A stretch of 64,000 nt of DNA from Membranipora membranacea (lineage: Eukaryota; Bryozoa; Gymnolaemata; Cheilostomatida; Membraniporidae): NCBI GenBank assembly GCA_914767715.1, contig OU612070.1, positions 19,828,025 through 19,892,024 on the forward strand. The letters are read 5' to 3'. A program made the translations under genes and the position numbers. Positions 35,301 through 46,700 of this stretch are shown here, one piece after another. Below the pieces are notes generated by a model. That model was not told the DNA's origin and ran no database searches. It was given only the letters and a program-made list of their open reading frames with translations. Within the stretch, counting starts at the first letter, position 1, and each line of letters starts with the position of its first letter.

Positions 35301-37362
35301 AGAAATTTCCTACTTGTATGAAGTTGGTTATTGTTGGAAAGTATTGTCTCATTGTATTAGCCAATGTGTTGGCTCTGGTTAGCTGATGGGAGGACGAGAG
35401 CCAAGCCAATGCCAGATCAGATGGTACTTTACTGAAAGAACCTATCGATATAAAGTGAATGTGAGAGTAACAACAACCAATCAGATCAGTGCTAACAAAG
35501 TGGTTTTACCCCGACACCCTCATCGTAGTTCTCTTTTGTATACATTGCATTTACTGTTACAGATTCACATATTGAGAGATTGAAGCTAGTTAATCAGGGT
35601 TTGAAGACTGAGATAGTGAGGATCACTAACCAGCTGAGTGACGTAGAGTCAGAGCTTAAAGGGATCAAGTCCTCATATAGAGATACGCTGTCAGAGAATA
35701 AGCTGCAGACGGAACTCATCAGTGAGTGGGATTAGCATAGACAAAACTATGTCTATGGCTATGGAGATTGGTCTCAAACCGGGGTCTGCATATTGTGTTC
35801 AATTGCTGTTGATTTAAATTACAAGTGTTTAAACTTGTCATATAGGTAAAATACCTAAGTTTTGATGGGCCTGATAAACAGGTACTCAGATGAATAAGAA
35901 AAAATATCTCTATAGTGTATTACACGCGAAAATTCCTGAATAGGTTAACTCAAATTTTAGTTGAATATCACAAAGAAATTGAAACAAAAATTCATGCTTC
36001 AAAGGTGCTATTGAAATGTTGTTTTGGGAGCTCAAGAGGTGCGCTGATAAATGGTTTAGACTCATTTTATGAAATAACTGTTTGGCTGATGCAAAATACT
36101 TAAATAATCTGACTTTCTTATGAGAACACCGATTTGAATTTGAAAATTAATATTGATGGAAGTTGTCTTGTACTGTTATATAAGAGGACAACTCAAAATT
36201 TGCTCTTTTTTTCAATTTATTAAGAAAAACCCGTTGGTGGTCAGTTCACTTGAATTAGTGTTTCTAATAGAATTTTTCACATACAATGAGTTATAAGTTC
36301 AAATGTTCTCTTATCGGGTCATGTTAGGAAAAGTGATCTGCCACAAAATACTCTTGCTCTCCAGCAAACCAAACGTTACTACTTGTTATACATGCATATA
36401 CATAGTTTGATCTATTGAGGTTTATTGTAGTCGTGTCTGCAGTGTGAGCAATGGGTCTTGAACTTTTGTGATGGACCAGTGATACAACAGGGAGAGGGAG
36501 GTTTCCCTGGTACTTAAAGTGCCACAATAGCTAACACGGAAACATTAAGAGTATATTTATATATGATATGGAATTACATGGTATCTTATCTTATAATAGA
36601 TGAATACGAAGTTCAGAGTAAGATCACCAGCAATAAGATGTCGAGAGTTCATGATGAGGCAGCACTGGAATGTGACAGGAAGCTGGCAGCCATGCAGATC
36701 AAGTGAGTAATGACTGTATGTTGGGTTAAAATCGCAAGTTTGTCTCTGTCCGAAGACTGAGAAACCAAAGACCTCCAACGCTTGCGCATTTGAGGGCAGG
36801 CACTCTAACAAACTGAGCTACTTGTTTAAAAAGAAATGCAATTCAGAGATCTTGTACAAATCAATATTTTTCCGTCATGTTAGAAATCCTTGAGGAGTAA
36901 ACATTAGCTAAGAGTTTAGATTAGCTAGTTTAGGTAGAGGGGCAGGGGCTGAATGTAAGCTAGCATCAATTCTCACTAGCTAAGGTGAGGTTGACTAAAT
37001 TTAAGCCCAACACAAAACTCGCTATTTTGAGCCTGTGCATAAGGGCGAACAGAGAATGCTCTATTCCTCTATATCAATGGAAAAAAATTCACTCCACTTG
37101 TGGATGTCGTATTGAATAAGACAACCTGTGATCACATAAATACATCTCAATATAATATATTATTATTATAATTATATATTAAGTTCATACAAATATTTTT
37201 TCCTGCAGGCATGACACTGAGGTAGCAGACCTATCAGACAGAATCAACAATCTAATTGAGTCTATGGATGAAGAACAGAGGCTACACAATAGATGTAAGC
37301 AGGGATTAGATTTACTGAGGCTACACTACTCTCAGACAGGGGATGTGCAGAACACTAAATAG
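32341..37362 (+). CDS. Small coiled-coil protein, 308 aa, unidentified
   Basis: I do not recognise the family. Coding exons: 32869-32934 (within the exon starting at 32843), 33576-33747, 34186-34354, 34632-34735, 35563-35721, 36600-36702 and 37209-37362 (stop TAG). Phases match at every junction. The start ATG at 32869 begins MADHHWVQDLFPPKF. A likely 5' untranslated exon is 32341-32478 (acceptor TTGCAG, donor GTAAGT). After about 80 residues with a short helical region comes a Ser-rich linker, then heptad-like sequence rich in Leu, Glu, Lys and Asp from exon 4 to the end (for example NLKRDNDTLHEKCSTLKKD). There is no signal peptide or membrane segment. A cytoskeletal, centrosomal or adaptor role is only a guess from composition. 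Confidence 0.7.
32862..32867 (+). promoter_or_regulatory. Minimal start-stop uORF (ATGTAA) before the coiled-coil start
   Basis: In the exon that begins at 32843, ATG is followed immediately by TAA. Only one base (G at 32868) separates it from the ATG at 32869 that opens the long reading frame. Start-stop elements can stall initiating ribosomes. The mini-uORF is plain in the sequence; any effect is inferred. Confidence 0.55.
32953..33036. mobile_element. Foldback palindrome (GTCTAAGTG family), copy 2
   Basis: A perfect 84-bp palindrome, TAGTCTAAGTGCTCAGACTC to its inverse, 18 bp after an exon end. Flanks ACTTTTAATG and ACTTTTATG look like an imperfect target duplication. Same arms as 18392-18489. 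Confidence 0.85.
33133..33373. mobile_element. Non-autonomous element with CAGGSCCGTAG ends and 5-bp duplication
   Basis: The element 33138-33368 begins CAGGCCCGTAGATCTAGGGG and ends with the inverse of CAGGGCCGTAGTTTAG. It is flanked by AGGAC at 33133-33137 and 33369-33373. A second copy in the opposite orientation at 51420-51726 has its own 5-bp flanks (ATTTA). Both contain a GGAGGCACTGCCTCC motif. No transposase. Confidence 0.8.
35150..35460. repeat. Repeat family with TTGGCTCTGATTGGCT-like arms
   Basis: Segments such as GTTGGCTCTGATTGAC and GAGCCAATCAG occur in inverted order here. The part near 35386-35450 (GATGGTACTTTACTGAAAG) closely matches 60340-60370. Related sequence occurs at 45423-45493, 57848-57893 and 60300-60490. 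It lies in an intron of the coiled-coil gene. Boundaries are approximate. Confidence 0.45.
36745..36830 (-). mobile_element. Degenerate tRNA-like SINE fragment
   Basis: The reverse strand reads CAAGTAGCTCAGTTTGTTAG, a tRNA A-box-like head, followed by a B-box remnant (GGTCTTTGGTTTCTC). Related in layout to the elements at 50640-50775 and 52943-53150. Confidence 0.45.
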
Positions 37363-38372
37363 TACTACCCTTTATACATGGTCATATCTAGGGCAAGTTT
37401 GTTCCCTATGTGGTGGCGGAGGAGGAGGAGAAATTTTGCAAAAATTCTGGTGTTGAGACGCGTCAGCTTGATTCACAGCTTTTTAGGCGTTCCTCTGCTT
37501 TCACAGAGAAGTCAGACTTGTTCTAGGTCATATCATAGAACAATCAGCAGAAATGGGGTCATATTCAGTTAACCTAGCCCTCTTGCTTTGATTGAGAGAC
37601 CCTGAGATATCTCGGATTGTCCTCTCTTCGTCAAGGCTATAATTTAATACGGAGCAAGCTTTTATTCCATCCATACCAGCAGTTTAATGGTTTATAAACA
37701 TCCGTCCAGACTGACACTACTTGAATACAGAACAGGTTATTTGCTTTTTTTTAATTAATACTTGAACCTAACTGATCTGTATCCTGAACAAAACACACAG
37801 TTATTATGATGTTTTTATATAGCCTCTATCTATTTATGTGGTAGAGAAGTGACATTAAAACCAAGACCAATATTAACAGCCAAATTTGATTTAGTACGAG
37901 TGCCAGCATCCTTGATTAAACATGATGCAGCTACATGTGACCTACAAACTCCGCCAAATGTTTTAGTGGATTTTTTTGACATTTGTATCAAAAGCGCAGT
38001 CAGATTAACAATAATAAGGAGACTTGTATAATCATGTATCATGTTTTATTTCATTTAATCACATGACCTTTTGCTATGAAATTATTTATTAGTTTGCTTC
38101 AAATACGGACTAATACCAGCAAGCCGACCTCATAAAATTATATGGTCACAGTTCCTAAAAAATACCCCTCCAAATGGATATTCATTCATTGTGTAATTTT
38201 CAAATTTTAGTGAAATGAAAGATTTATTCGTGAGACAGATGAAAAAGAAATCAGTTGATTATGATAATATCATCTGTGTCAGACATCCTCATGCTATTGA
38301 ATGATGATTTATCCATCTATATAAATTAGATAAAGTTAAAGAGAAATAATTAATAATTAAAGTGGTTGTGAT
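37363..38372. other. Convergent intergenic interval
   Basis: Lies between the coiled-coil gene (+) and the receptor pseudogene (-). AT-rich. No supported exon, and no obvious poly(A) tract that would mark the receptor copy as a recent retrocopy. Confidence 0.5.
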
Positions 38373-39812
38373 TCAGTCAATACTGCCATTCAACGACGCA
38401 ACAAGAAGTATTACAGCGGTGAAAACCAATGTCACAAATATAAACAGTATTAGGAGTAGTCTGTCCACAACATAAGCTACACGCTTCCACTGAATTGTAA
38501 CAGCGGTTAATTGTTCCTCCTGCTGCCCTCTCCTATCATGTTTTTGGATAGCTTTAAGAATGTCTTGTAGAGTTTCAAGTGTTGCCTGTTTGACATTGTC
38601 AGAGGGATTTCTTTCCTCTTGATTGACTTCAGCTGTTACTTCTCTAACGATTGGGCAAACTTTGGTTCTTTTGATACAGTGGCTATCATCGACGGCCGAC
38701 ACACAGGATTCACGCTTTTGTTCTTTATCAGGAGTTTGGTTCAAATCTTCATATCCGAAATTGATACAGAGAAGTTTTGCCAATTGTTGAAAGCAAAGTC
38801 TTCTTACCCATACAGAAACATTCTGATCATAAATAGCGGCTCTATGATGGATAGAGAGCACAAAAACTGACAGTGATGTAGAAAGGGTGATCATCAGGAT
38901 AACTCCGAAGTAATAAAAGCCGATCAGAGGGAAGTCTGATGTAGGAGGCATCTGATCGCGGAGTATGAGGAGAAACACGGTCATAGAGAGAAGAACAGTA
39001 ACACCTATACCTGTCTTCTCTCAAGAGTCTGATGGGATATAGAAACTCAGCATAGCCACAACACTAACGAGACAACATGGTAAAATCATGTTCATAACAT
39101 GAGATTTGAATCTTCTCTGAAAACGAATATGGTAATAAATTGCGACTAAATTTCTATCTGGAACGGGTTCAAGCACCAATCTTGAGGTAGTGCGGCTAAG
39201 CAATTCAAATCCACCGTTCTCCATATAATCTTCTCTACCGTTCTGATCTTTGTTGATTGTGAAATTCACTTCATCAGCCCAATATTTTGATAAATGAAAC
39301 TCGAGACTGCAGTTCTGGACATCAAAAGGATAGAATCTCAAATTCATTGAGCAAGAACTTTTAGAGTTCTTTAAATACTCCCAACGGACAAGACCTGTGT
39401 AGAAAACCTTCAAATTAACAGTGTGCCATCCTTTGATAGAAAGGACTACATCAACAGTGTTATGAAGCAAAATATGGGGTAACCATATTGAGTCAGCCTC
39501 AAGCACAATCTTGGTAATACCATCATAATCATCTGAATTCCATGCTAATCTTTTGTCCGTCCACATTACACCATTCCATGTTATTGTATTTATAACCTGG
39601 TCTTTCTCATCCACATTGATGATCTGTTCAAGTGATGAATGAAAGTTCACTTCTAGCGTCTTGTTATAAGAGGAGTCTGGTTTTACTCTCTTGTCCTAGT
39701 TTGATAGGAGATCGTCGAGGAGCTTAGAATGGATCTCGCCACAGTCAGCCTTAAGAGCGAGGCACAGAATACTCAAAGCAAGCAGCATGGCTAGATGATT
39801 TGAGAGGAGCAT
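38373..39812 (-). pseudogene. Nicotinic-acetylcholine-receptor-type Cys-loop subunit, intronless, two in-frame stops
   Basis: Subunits of this family form pentameric ligand-gated cation channels at the plasma membrane. A single frame of 480 codons runs from ATG 39812 to the stop at 38373. Signal peptide at about 1-24. The Cys loop is C-x13-C with FYPFD between the cysteines. M1 ends FYIPSDS, M2 begins EKTGIGVTVLL, M3 follows, and M4 is the last 30 residues after a roughly 120-aa cytoplasmic loop. The vicinal Cys pair of alpha subunits is absent from loop C, so this is non-alpha-like. Codon 39 is TAG (39698-39696), where the family motif LLxNYDKR has Tyr. Codon 264 is TGA (39023-39021), where DSGEK has Gly. 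There is no frameshift, and nothing else important is damaged. It could be a young pseudogene, a polymorphic null allele or an assembly error. The text describes the breaks only. Confidence 0.9.
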
Positions 39813-40775
39813 CCTCACAGTAGTAGATTGGCTCCCAGGCATCCGTGTTTGGTAAATGACAGTGCTGCGCATGCTTTATAGCTCAGTGAAATATAATAGT
39901 GAGATGAGATCAATAGCAATCAATCTCCATATTGTTTTGATTCAAAGTTGAAGCAGGTGAATGGAGTGGAAACTGAAAGCTTTTTATACCTTGACAGTAA
40001 CAATCACATACCAGAAGAGGCCTTCAAAACACTGTCAGGTATCAAAGTTTACGTCATAACGGCTGTGACACTGGGTTGAAGAGAGATCGTATTGTTTTTG
40101 ACATCTTTCCCACTTCCTTAAAAATATTGATCTTTGTAACCTAATCCTGAATATCTGGATCATTTTTGGAGCTCTTCATGCACATCAAATAATAGCTCAA
40201 TTAGACATATAATGGTGCTAAGCCTGGCGTAAACAGTATTTTGTGAGACCGTGAAATTATCGTCTGTTAGCCAATTTCTGAAAGCTATCATATATTACTT
40301 TTGAGATGTCTAACCTTACATAGAGTGAAGGCAACTCTCATTTTGTATGCAGATTGAACAGAGAGTCTCTCCAAAACTCCCTGGTTTGAGTGCATTGATG
40401 TGAATAAATCACTACACAGAAGACTGCTATCACTTTGTACTGAGGAATCTTATTACTTCCTACTTATTATTCTCACATTTATTCGATTATATTAACGATC
40501 CCTAGACAAGCATAAGAATAAGAAAAAAAGAAAGTATTACTGGATAAATAATAGGCATTGAACTGTAATATAGTGGTGAATGTCATGCTGTGCGGGACAA
40601 GAAAATCGTGACCTCACTTATTCGATTGAAAGAAACATGTTGTACTGAAAAGCATTGAGCAAACCAACATAGTGACATGCATTGCATTTTTGCCTCTTTT
40701 CGGTGGTCTCTGATCTTATCAGTTCTAGAAATATATCGTGCAATTTATCGCAGAATAAATTGGGTGTTTTTGTAT
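39813..40775. other. Intergenic spacer between the receptor copy and the CTHRC1-like gene
   Basis: About 1 kb, AT-rich, with no coding potential or repeat recognised. It would hold any promoter of the receptor copy and the 3' untranslated region of the gene ending at 40776. Confidence 0.5.
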
Positions 40776-43700
40776 TCACATATCACAGTCTGCTTTGATT
40801 GAGTTAACGGGGCATTCCTTGTAGTCATCTACGCGAAGTTCTTCTGCGAAAATATGGAATGACGATACCCAGCCTGTGTAGGCATCAGCTACTATAGTCG
40901 GCCACTCATCACACGGTCCAACAGAGTACTGTACGGTGTGAGTCCCTCGAGGTATTCTATGACATATACCACTCACTAAAATATAATGATCAAGTGACAG
41001 TGATCAGTGACATACCCCACTCACTAAAATATAATGATCAAGTGACAGTGATCAGTGACATATACCACTCACTGAAATATAATGATCAAGTGACAGTGAT
41101 CAGTGACATATACCACACACTGAAATATAATGATCAAATGACACTGATCAGTGACATACACCACTCACTGAAATATAATGATCAAGTGACAATGATCAGT
41201 GACATATACCACTCACTGAAATAATAATAATAATAATAATGAGTTCATTTATATACCGCTTAATGTAAGCCACAATGGGTACTCCTAAGCGGTGAACACT
41301 ACATCATTACCGCCTGGTCACTGGGTCCAAGCACTCCAAAGCCATCCCTGACTAATGAAAACCTACATCCCATGAAGCGCTGGTCCTCATTAGGACACCC
41401 TACCGAACTCGGCTTCTCGGGTAACACCAGTGGACATGCACGGGAATCGTTGAAATAATTATCATCTTCAAGCTTTTAATCATTTACCTTTTTTTTTCTC
41501 ATCAGTTATGCATTAACAGCTTTGCAACTTTTAGTTTTCTTTCTTTCATTTATTAGGTATTCTGTAAAACGTTCTCAAAGAATGAGTATTATCCAAAATA
41601 AAGTTCATATATTAGCTTATTGCTGCCCTCGAAATGATCAAGGTGAACAAAGAGAACTAGATTATCTGGGTAATATTTGATGATGCATTTCTATCTAATC
41701 ATCATTTTAGCCAAATTTAATTACAAAATTACAATATCAGATTTATTCAACCCGTTCTTATTTATTGAAGAGGAACATCAGTATTTAACCAATGTGTTGG
41801 TTCAGAGCCAACCCAATGGTATTATGCATTGTGTGTATTACGCACCTTCCATCGGCATATGAACCTCAGAATTGTGCTCAAACAGATAAACTCCATCTAT
41901 AACACCAGGATCTGAGCATTCCATGTTGTCTATTTGGAAGAACCTAAAAAAGTACAAGATGTTTGATTAGTAAGAGGCCATATTGATCACGAAGAGGTTG
42001 TACCTCATATTGACATCATATTGGTAGGAAAACCAGGAATTGCTGATTTTATGATGATTTTTTTCAATATGATATTTTATAATGTCATTATTGTTATATC
42101 ATTATTAGGGCATTGGCAACTGTGCCTGTCAATCCTGTCTCCACGTTATCTTTGAATATTTCCAAATTTTTGTCTTAACTCAATAGAAAATGTTTTGAAT
42201 GTGCCGGATTGAAAACCAGTTCAGTTTCACTCTCACAATTTTTACAGTAGGTACTTTCTGCCAACAGCCAATTGGATCAGAGCAACGGGAGAACAGGAAT
42301 GCGGCGAAATTAAACTTGAACTAGCCCCGGCCCATACTGAGGCTTACCATCGAGAACATTGGTCTTTTCCACCACTGATCATGTGTGCACCACTAGCGGT
42401 GAGTCTCAGACCTGTATCGTTATACCTCTTCATATAGGTCAAGGACAAAATATCACCGCTGTCCTCATCCTGGTTAAAGTTGTCACTCGCGCCATACCAG
42501 CTCCAGTACTGTATATTCCCAATATAGCTACGATACAACTTCTCGCTTTCTCCAAAAACTGTTGTACATAAAAGGCCTTTTGTTTAAATATTTGGAATTG
42601 TGTTCCCTTTTTCTGCTACAATAATTCCCAAAATACATTGCCTTGCTTATTCCCCCGGCGAGTTTGGTGGGCGATAAATAAATACCCCAGCAACTGAACC
42701 TTATAAATCATCCTAAACAACCGAAACTCGTTTTAACATGATATCCAAAGTACTATATTATTGATCAAAAGGAATTTAACCTCATCATAACGAGGGCTTG
42801 AGCATGATTTATCTTTGGAGGGGTGGAGAAGTTCTGAATCGGCTCTTGTAGTAAGGTATGGAGACTTAAGGTATGAGGGCAGAGAAGGTATAACCATATA
42901 GGAATCATACCGATATTGGAATCCTACCGACCATCAATCTAATCTCAAAGGCCATAAGAGCCAAATATAATGTGATAGATTATCATGTGGAATACTTTGG
43001 GATATATTACGTGATATATTACATGATATATTACGTGATATATTATGCTATATATTTAGCTTCATGAAATATTATTGGAAGAATTAAATAGAAGTGATTG
43101 AATATCTCACTGGTATCTAGGTTACGGCCTAGCCTAACTTCCTCTATGCTGAGTCGGGAGGGTTGTTTATCTCCCGTAATAAGCCGTGACGGTTGAGCTG
43201 CGGAGATACTGCTGTTATCAAGTGCACATGCTCCCATGTTCATTTCTATGATGTAGTCACCGGCAGGCAGAGAATCCATACAAATGCCACTCACTTGAAT
43301 GATGATAATAATAAGTTGCATTGGTGAATGTTCGAAGATACACCAAACATGTACATAAGAGGAAATTTGCAAAAAATCTTGCTCAATTGATCTGATTGTG
43401 TTGTATTTCACTTATTAGACTGAATTTTCACAGATTTTACAGATTTTAAAGACTTAACAGATATTGCAGATTTTAAAGACTTTACAGATTTTACAGATTT
43501 TTCAGATTTTACTGATTTTAATGTATACATGCTGGCAATTAATAGCAAGTGTGATATGAACCTTGTATACTCACAAGATTTGGTTCTTATATAATTCTCC
43601 CAATATTTGTACGCGTTTGGCTGATTGATATGGATAATAAAGTCGATCTTCGGATCACACTCAGATACATTGATTGTTATAAACCTGAAACAAAATACAA

Positions 43701-46700
43701 TGCCATATAATATAATTCTCACTATATCTCACTATATATGAGCTGAAGGTCTAGTCTTGTCATGGAATGTCGAAGAAATCATTTTGTAGTGAATACCATA
43801 TTTACGTGTATTAATCAGCCCAGGAGAGACTGCTCAACAAGGAATCTTTGCTAGCACTATCACATTCAGTTTTTGGATGAACTTTAACACAGGGGTATAT
43901 ACTGCCAGATTTGCATTCTATGACTTGTCAATGGATTTGTTGATTTTCATTAGTACAATTTAATTTTTGTGTGCATTGTAGCTCCAATGTGAATGTTTGA
44001 GGATGGAAAATAAGGTCGTATACACAAAACCATTGCTTGAGGGCTGGCAAATTTACAATAATATTTATATCCAAAACTTTTTACCCGTAAGCTATCCGGT
44101 GTTAGCTCAAATCTAACGAATGGTCCATGCTATCAATACAGTATACTGATTTGCATAGATCATCAATAATAATCACTAAAGAACTCAATGAACATATAAC
44201 CAGAAACCCTAAATAGTAGAAGTAAAGTTAACTAATACAACCTACCATCTTCCACAGTAGACGTTATCATCTTCTGGTAAGATCAATCCCACTTCTGAGG
44301 AGAATTTCACTTGTAATTTGGAGTCATCAGCAAGCTTTGTATAAGTCACAGCCTACAAAATATGCAGCAAACCTTACATATGTAATATGGCTATGACACC
44401 AGGTATGGTGATTTAACCAATGACCAATATCTGTCTGGGTTGGAGGTAAAGTAATCAACAAGAAATAGCCATTGTGCATTAATTTAACCAAGTTAACAAT
44501 AAAATTCATATATAATATTCATATATAATACAATATATAAATATAAATATAAAGGATGTAACCAATGGTATTATCGTAACTGACATTTTTCCAGATGGGC
44601 CATGAAGTGCTTTCATTCGGCTAAATAGACAATAATCAAATACTGGCACCATCACAACATTAATATATTATACATTATCATGGATTATAGGAGAATATAT
44701 CTGACCCTGAACAAGCATATGGCAATTCATGTGAGTTTATGGTTGCCGTAAAAAAGTTCTCATCTTTGATTGGTTTAAAAGGTCTGTAATGCTACAGTCG
44801 ACCCTCGTAAACTTTTGTTAAGTAGCTTGCCTGAGTTGTTAAAGGTTATTACTGGGACGTCAGTCAATGCATAACGTTAAAGCTGCTAGGATCACTGACA
44901 CAAAGTTGTATACTGATGTCATTTCTCCAGAAATAGCCATACTAGGTATTTTACCACTTATCCATGAATTCATATCAATGACAAAATTCAAATATAACTA
45001 AAAAGTTCTCACATGTATCGGATAACTGGACACAGTGAAGTTCTGCTCGACATCAATAGGTTTATTCCATGAGAAGTACTGATAATTGTAGCTTATTGCA
45101 GATGGACAGTATTTTCCAGAGCTCTCTAAAGATAAATAAAAGAAAAAGAAGTTTGTTTGAAGGCTATTTATTTGAACTGATAACTTTGATAATTTTGATT
45201 AAACTGCGAAGGAAACTCTTATTGAGTTATCAACAATAAACATGGCACTTGGAAGGTTTAGCACAGTTATAATATAAAGTATGTGTAAGGTACTGGTAGT
45301 CTGGTAGACCTAATTAATATGTATGTTTCTGAACCTCAAATGACCACAGTGGGATTTGGCTACAAGAGGTGATTGCAAAATTGGCCGTAGGAGGTAGAGG
45401 TAGAGGTGAGGTAGAGAATGTGTTGGCTATGATCTGATTGGTTGTTTAGTAGGCTCTCTCTCCTAACCCACCAGCCAATCAGATCATAGCCAATACCTTC
45501 TAAGCCAATCAGATAGGAGACAACTAACTGAGAGAAATATATATGTGGAGGAACTTTTATTGTCATATGGGTATCGGATAGGCGTAGTAAAGACATGCAA
45601 CTAGTTTAGCTTGCTGAGACAGTCAGCCAGTTACCGACACGCTGATAATGTACCTGTTACTTCCATGATTATCATATATCGAGAAGAGTGTTTTCCTGTT
45701 TGAGCGTTACTTGCTGGGTTGTGCTCCCTTGATACCATCAGCTCAATTTTAACATCGCCTTCTGCTAGCTTGTTGCAAGTACCATCCACTAATGAAATAC
45801 ATAGAATCCTAGTTTTAGATAAATAGATACTGTGTTCTAAATTAAAATTGAGTTTTGGTATCAATATGCCTCACTTAGCTTATTGTATTGATGCTATCAT
45901 AACCTCTTTAAAATGCTTATATTTGGGAGAAATAAAATTGAGAAGGGAGAGTGACTTGTAATTGCAGCGGAAAATGTGTCCAGTAACGTGTCAAGATCAC
46001 TTCTTCTGATTGAGGGAAATCTGAAAGATAAATTCTGATGTTTTATGATGTAGAGCAACCTGAAATCTTGGAAAATCTTTTCATGCTAATTTTTTGTACT
46101 TTATAACATTCAATCAGATGCGGCTTACTTACATGATATCGTTTGATGGAGCTCATTCTTCTTTTTACTAAAATCTCTAACCGAAATCTCTTGTGGATCC
46201 TTACAGGAATGTCTGTTAAATGCTAAGTACCACTCATTGCCATAATTGGTTTGTGTAGTATGACCTCGCACTGGAATATTGACTAGGATTCTAAGTCCGG
46301 TTTCAGCCATTTCTTTCGGGTAGGTTACACTCTAAAGAGAATATAATAGACAGTGGCATATAAGCACTGATAAAAATATTTGATCATAAAAAGGGCATTC
46401 GTTCGTCTAAGTGGTCAGGCTGCTGTAATGTGAGTTAGTGGCATTACATTACCAAACACTCACTTTAAGTGTTTGATAATATAATGTGAGTAACTCACAT
46501 TACAGCCGTCTGGGCACTTAGTCTAGGCATATGATATCAGCCTACCAATGAAACATTCAACTTTACATGACACATAACAATGAAGATGATGTTTTGCCTG
46601 AGGATGCACATGCAGCATGCTGAAACTCTTCTCACTTTCTTGAGAGTCTTTGTCCAGGCACAAACCGCAGCCCAGACATGCTGCCTGCTGCTTGAATAAA

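Noticed and set aside
38619-38870. An 83-codon plus-strand frame
   Set aside because: Antisense shadow of the receptor cytoplasmic loop.
39021-39023. TGA as selenocysteine in the receptor gene
   Set aside because: The family has Gly there, no selenoprotein relative is known to me, and a TAG stop occurs upstream in the same frame.
39021-39698. A-to-I RNA editing as the explanation for the two stops in the receptor gene
   Set aside because: Editing would turn TAG or TGA into a Trp codon, not the family's Tyr or Gly, so it would not recover the conserved residues.
40985-41225. Regular repeats at 41 kb and 47 kb that look like a CRISPR array
   Set aside because: The repeats are contiguous with no unique spacers, and the DNA is animal nuclear. 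They are minisatellites.
43408-43722. Treating the Ser-Val-Lys repeat after exon 10 as coding
   Set aside because: The donor GTGAGT at 43574 and the matching phase of exon 11 give a good model without it. Its donor-like steps are out of phase.
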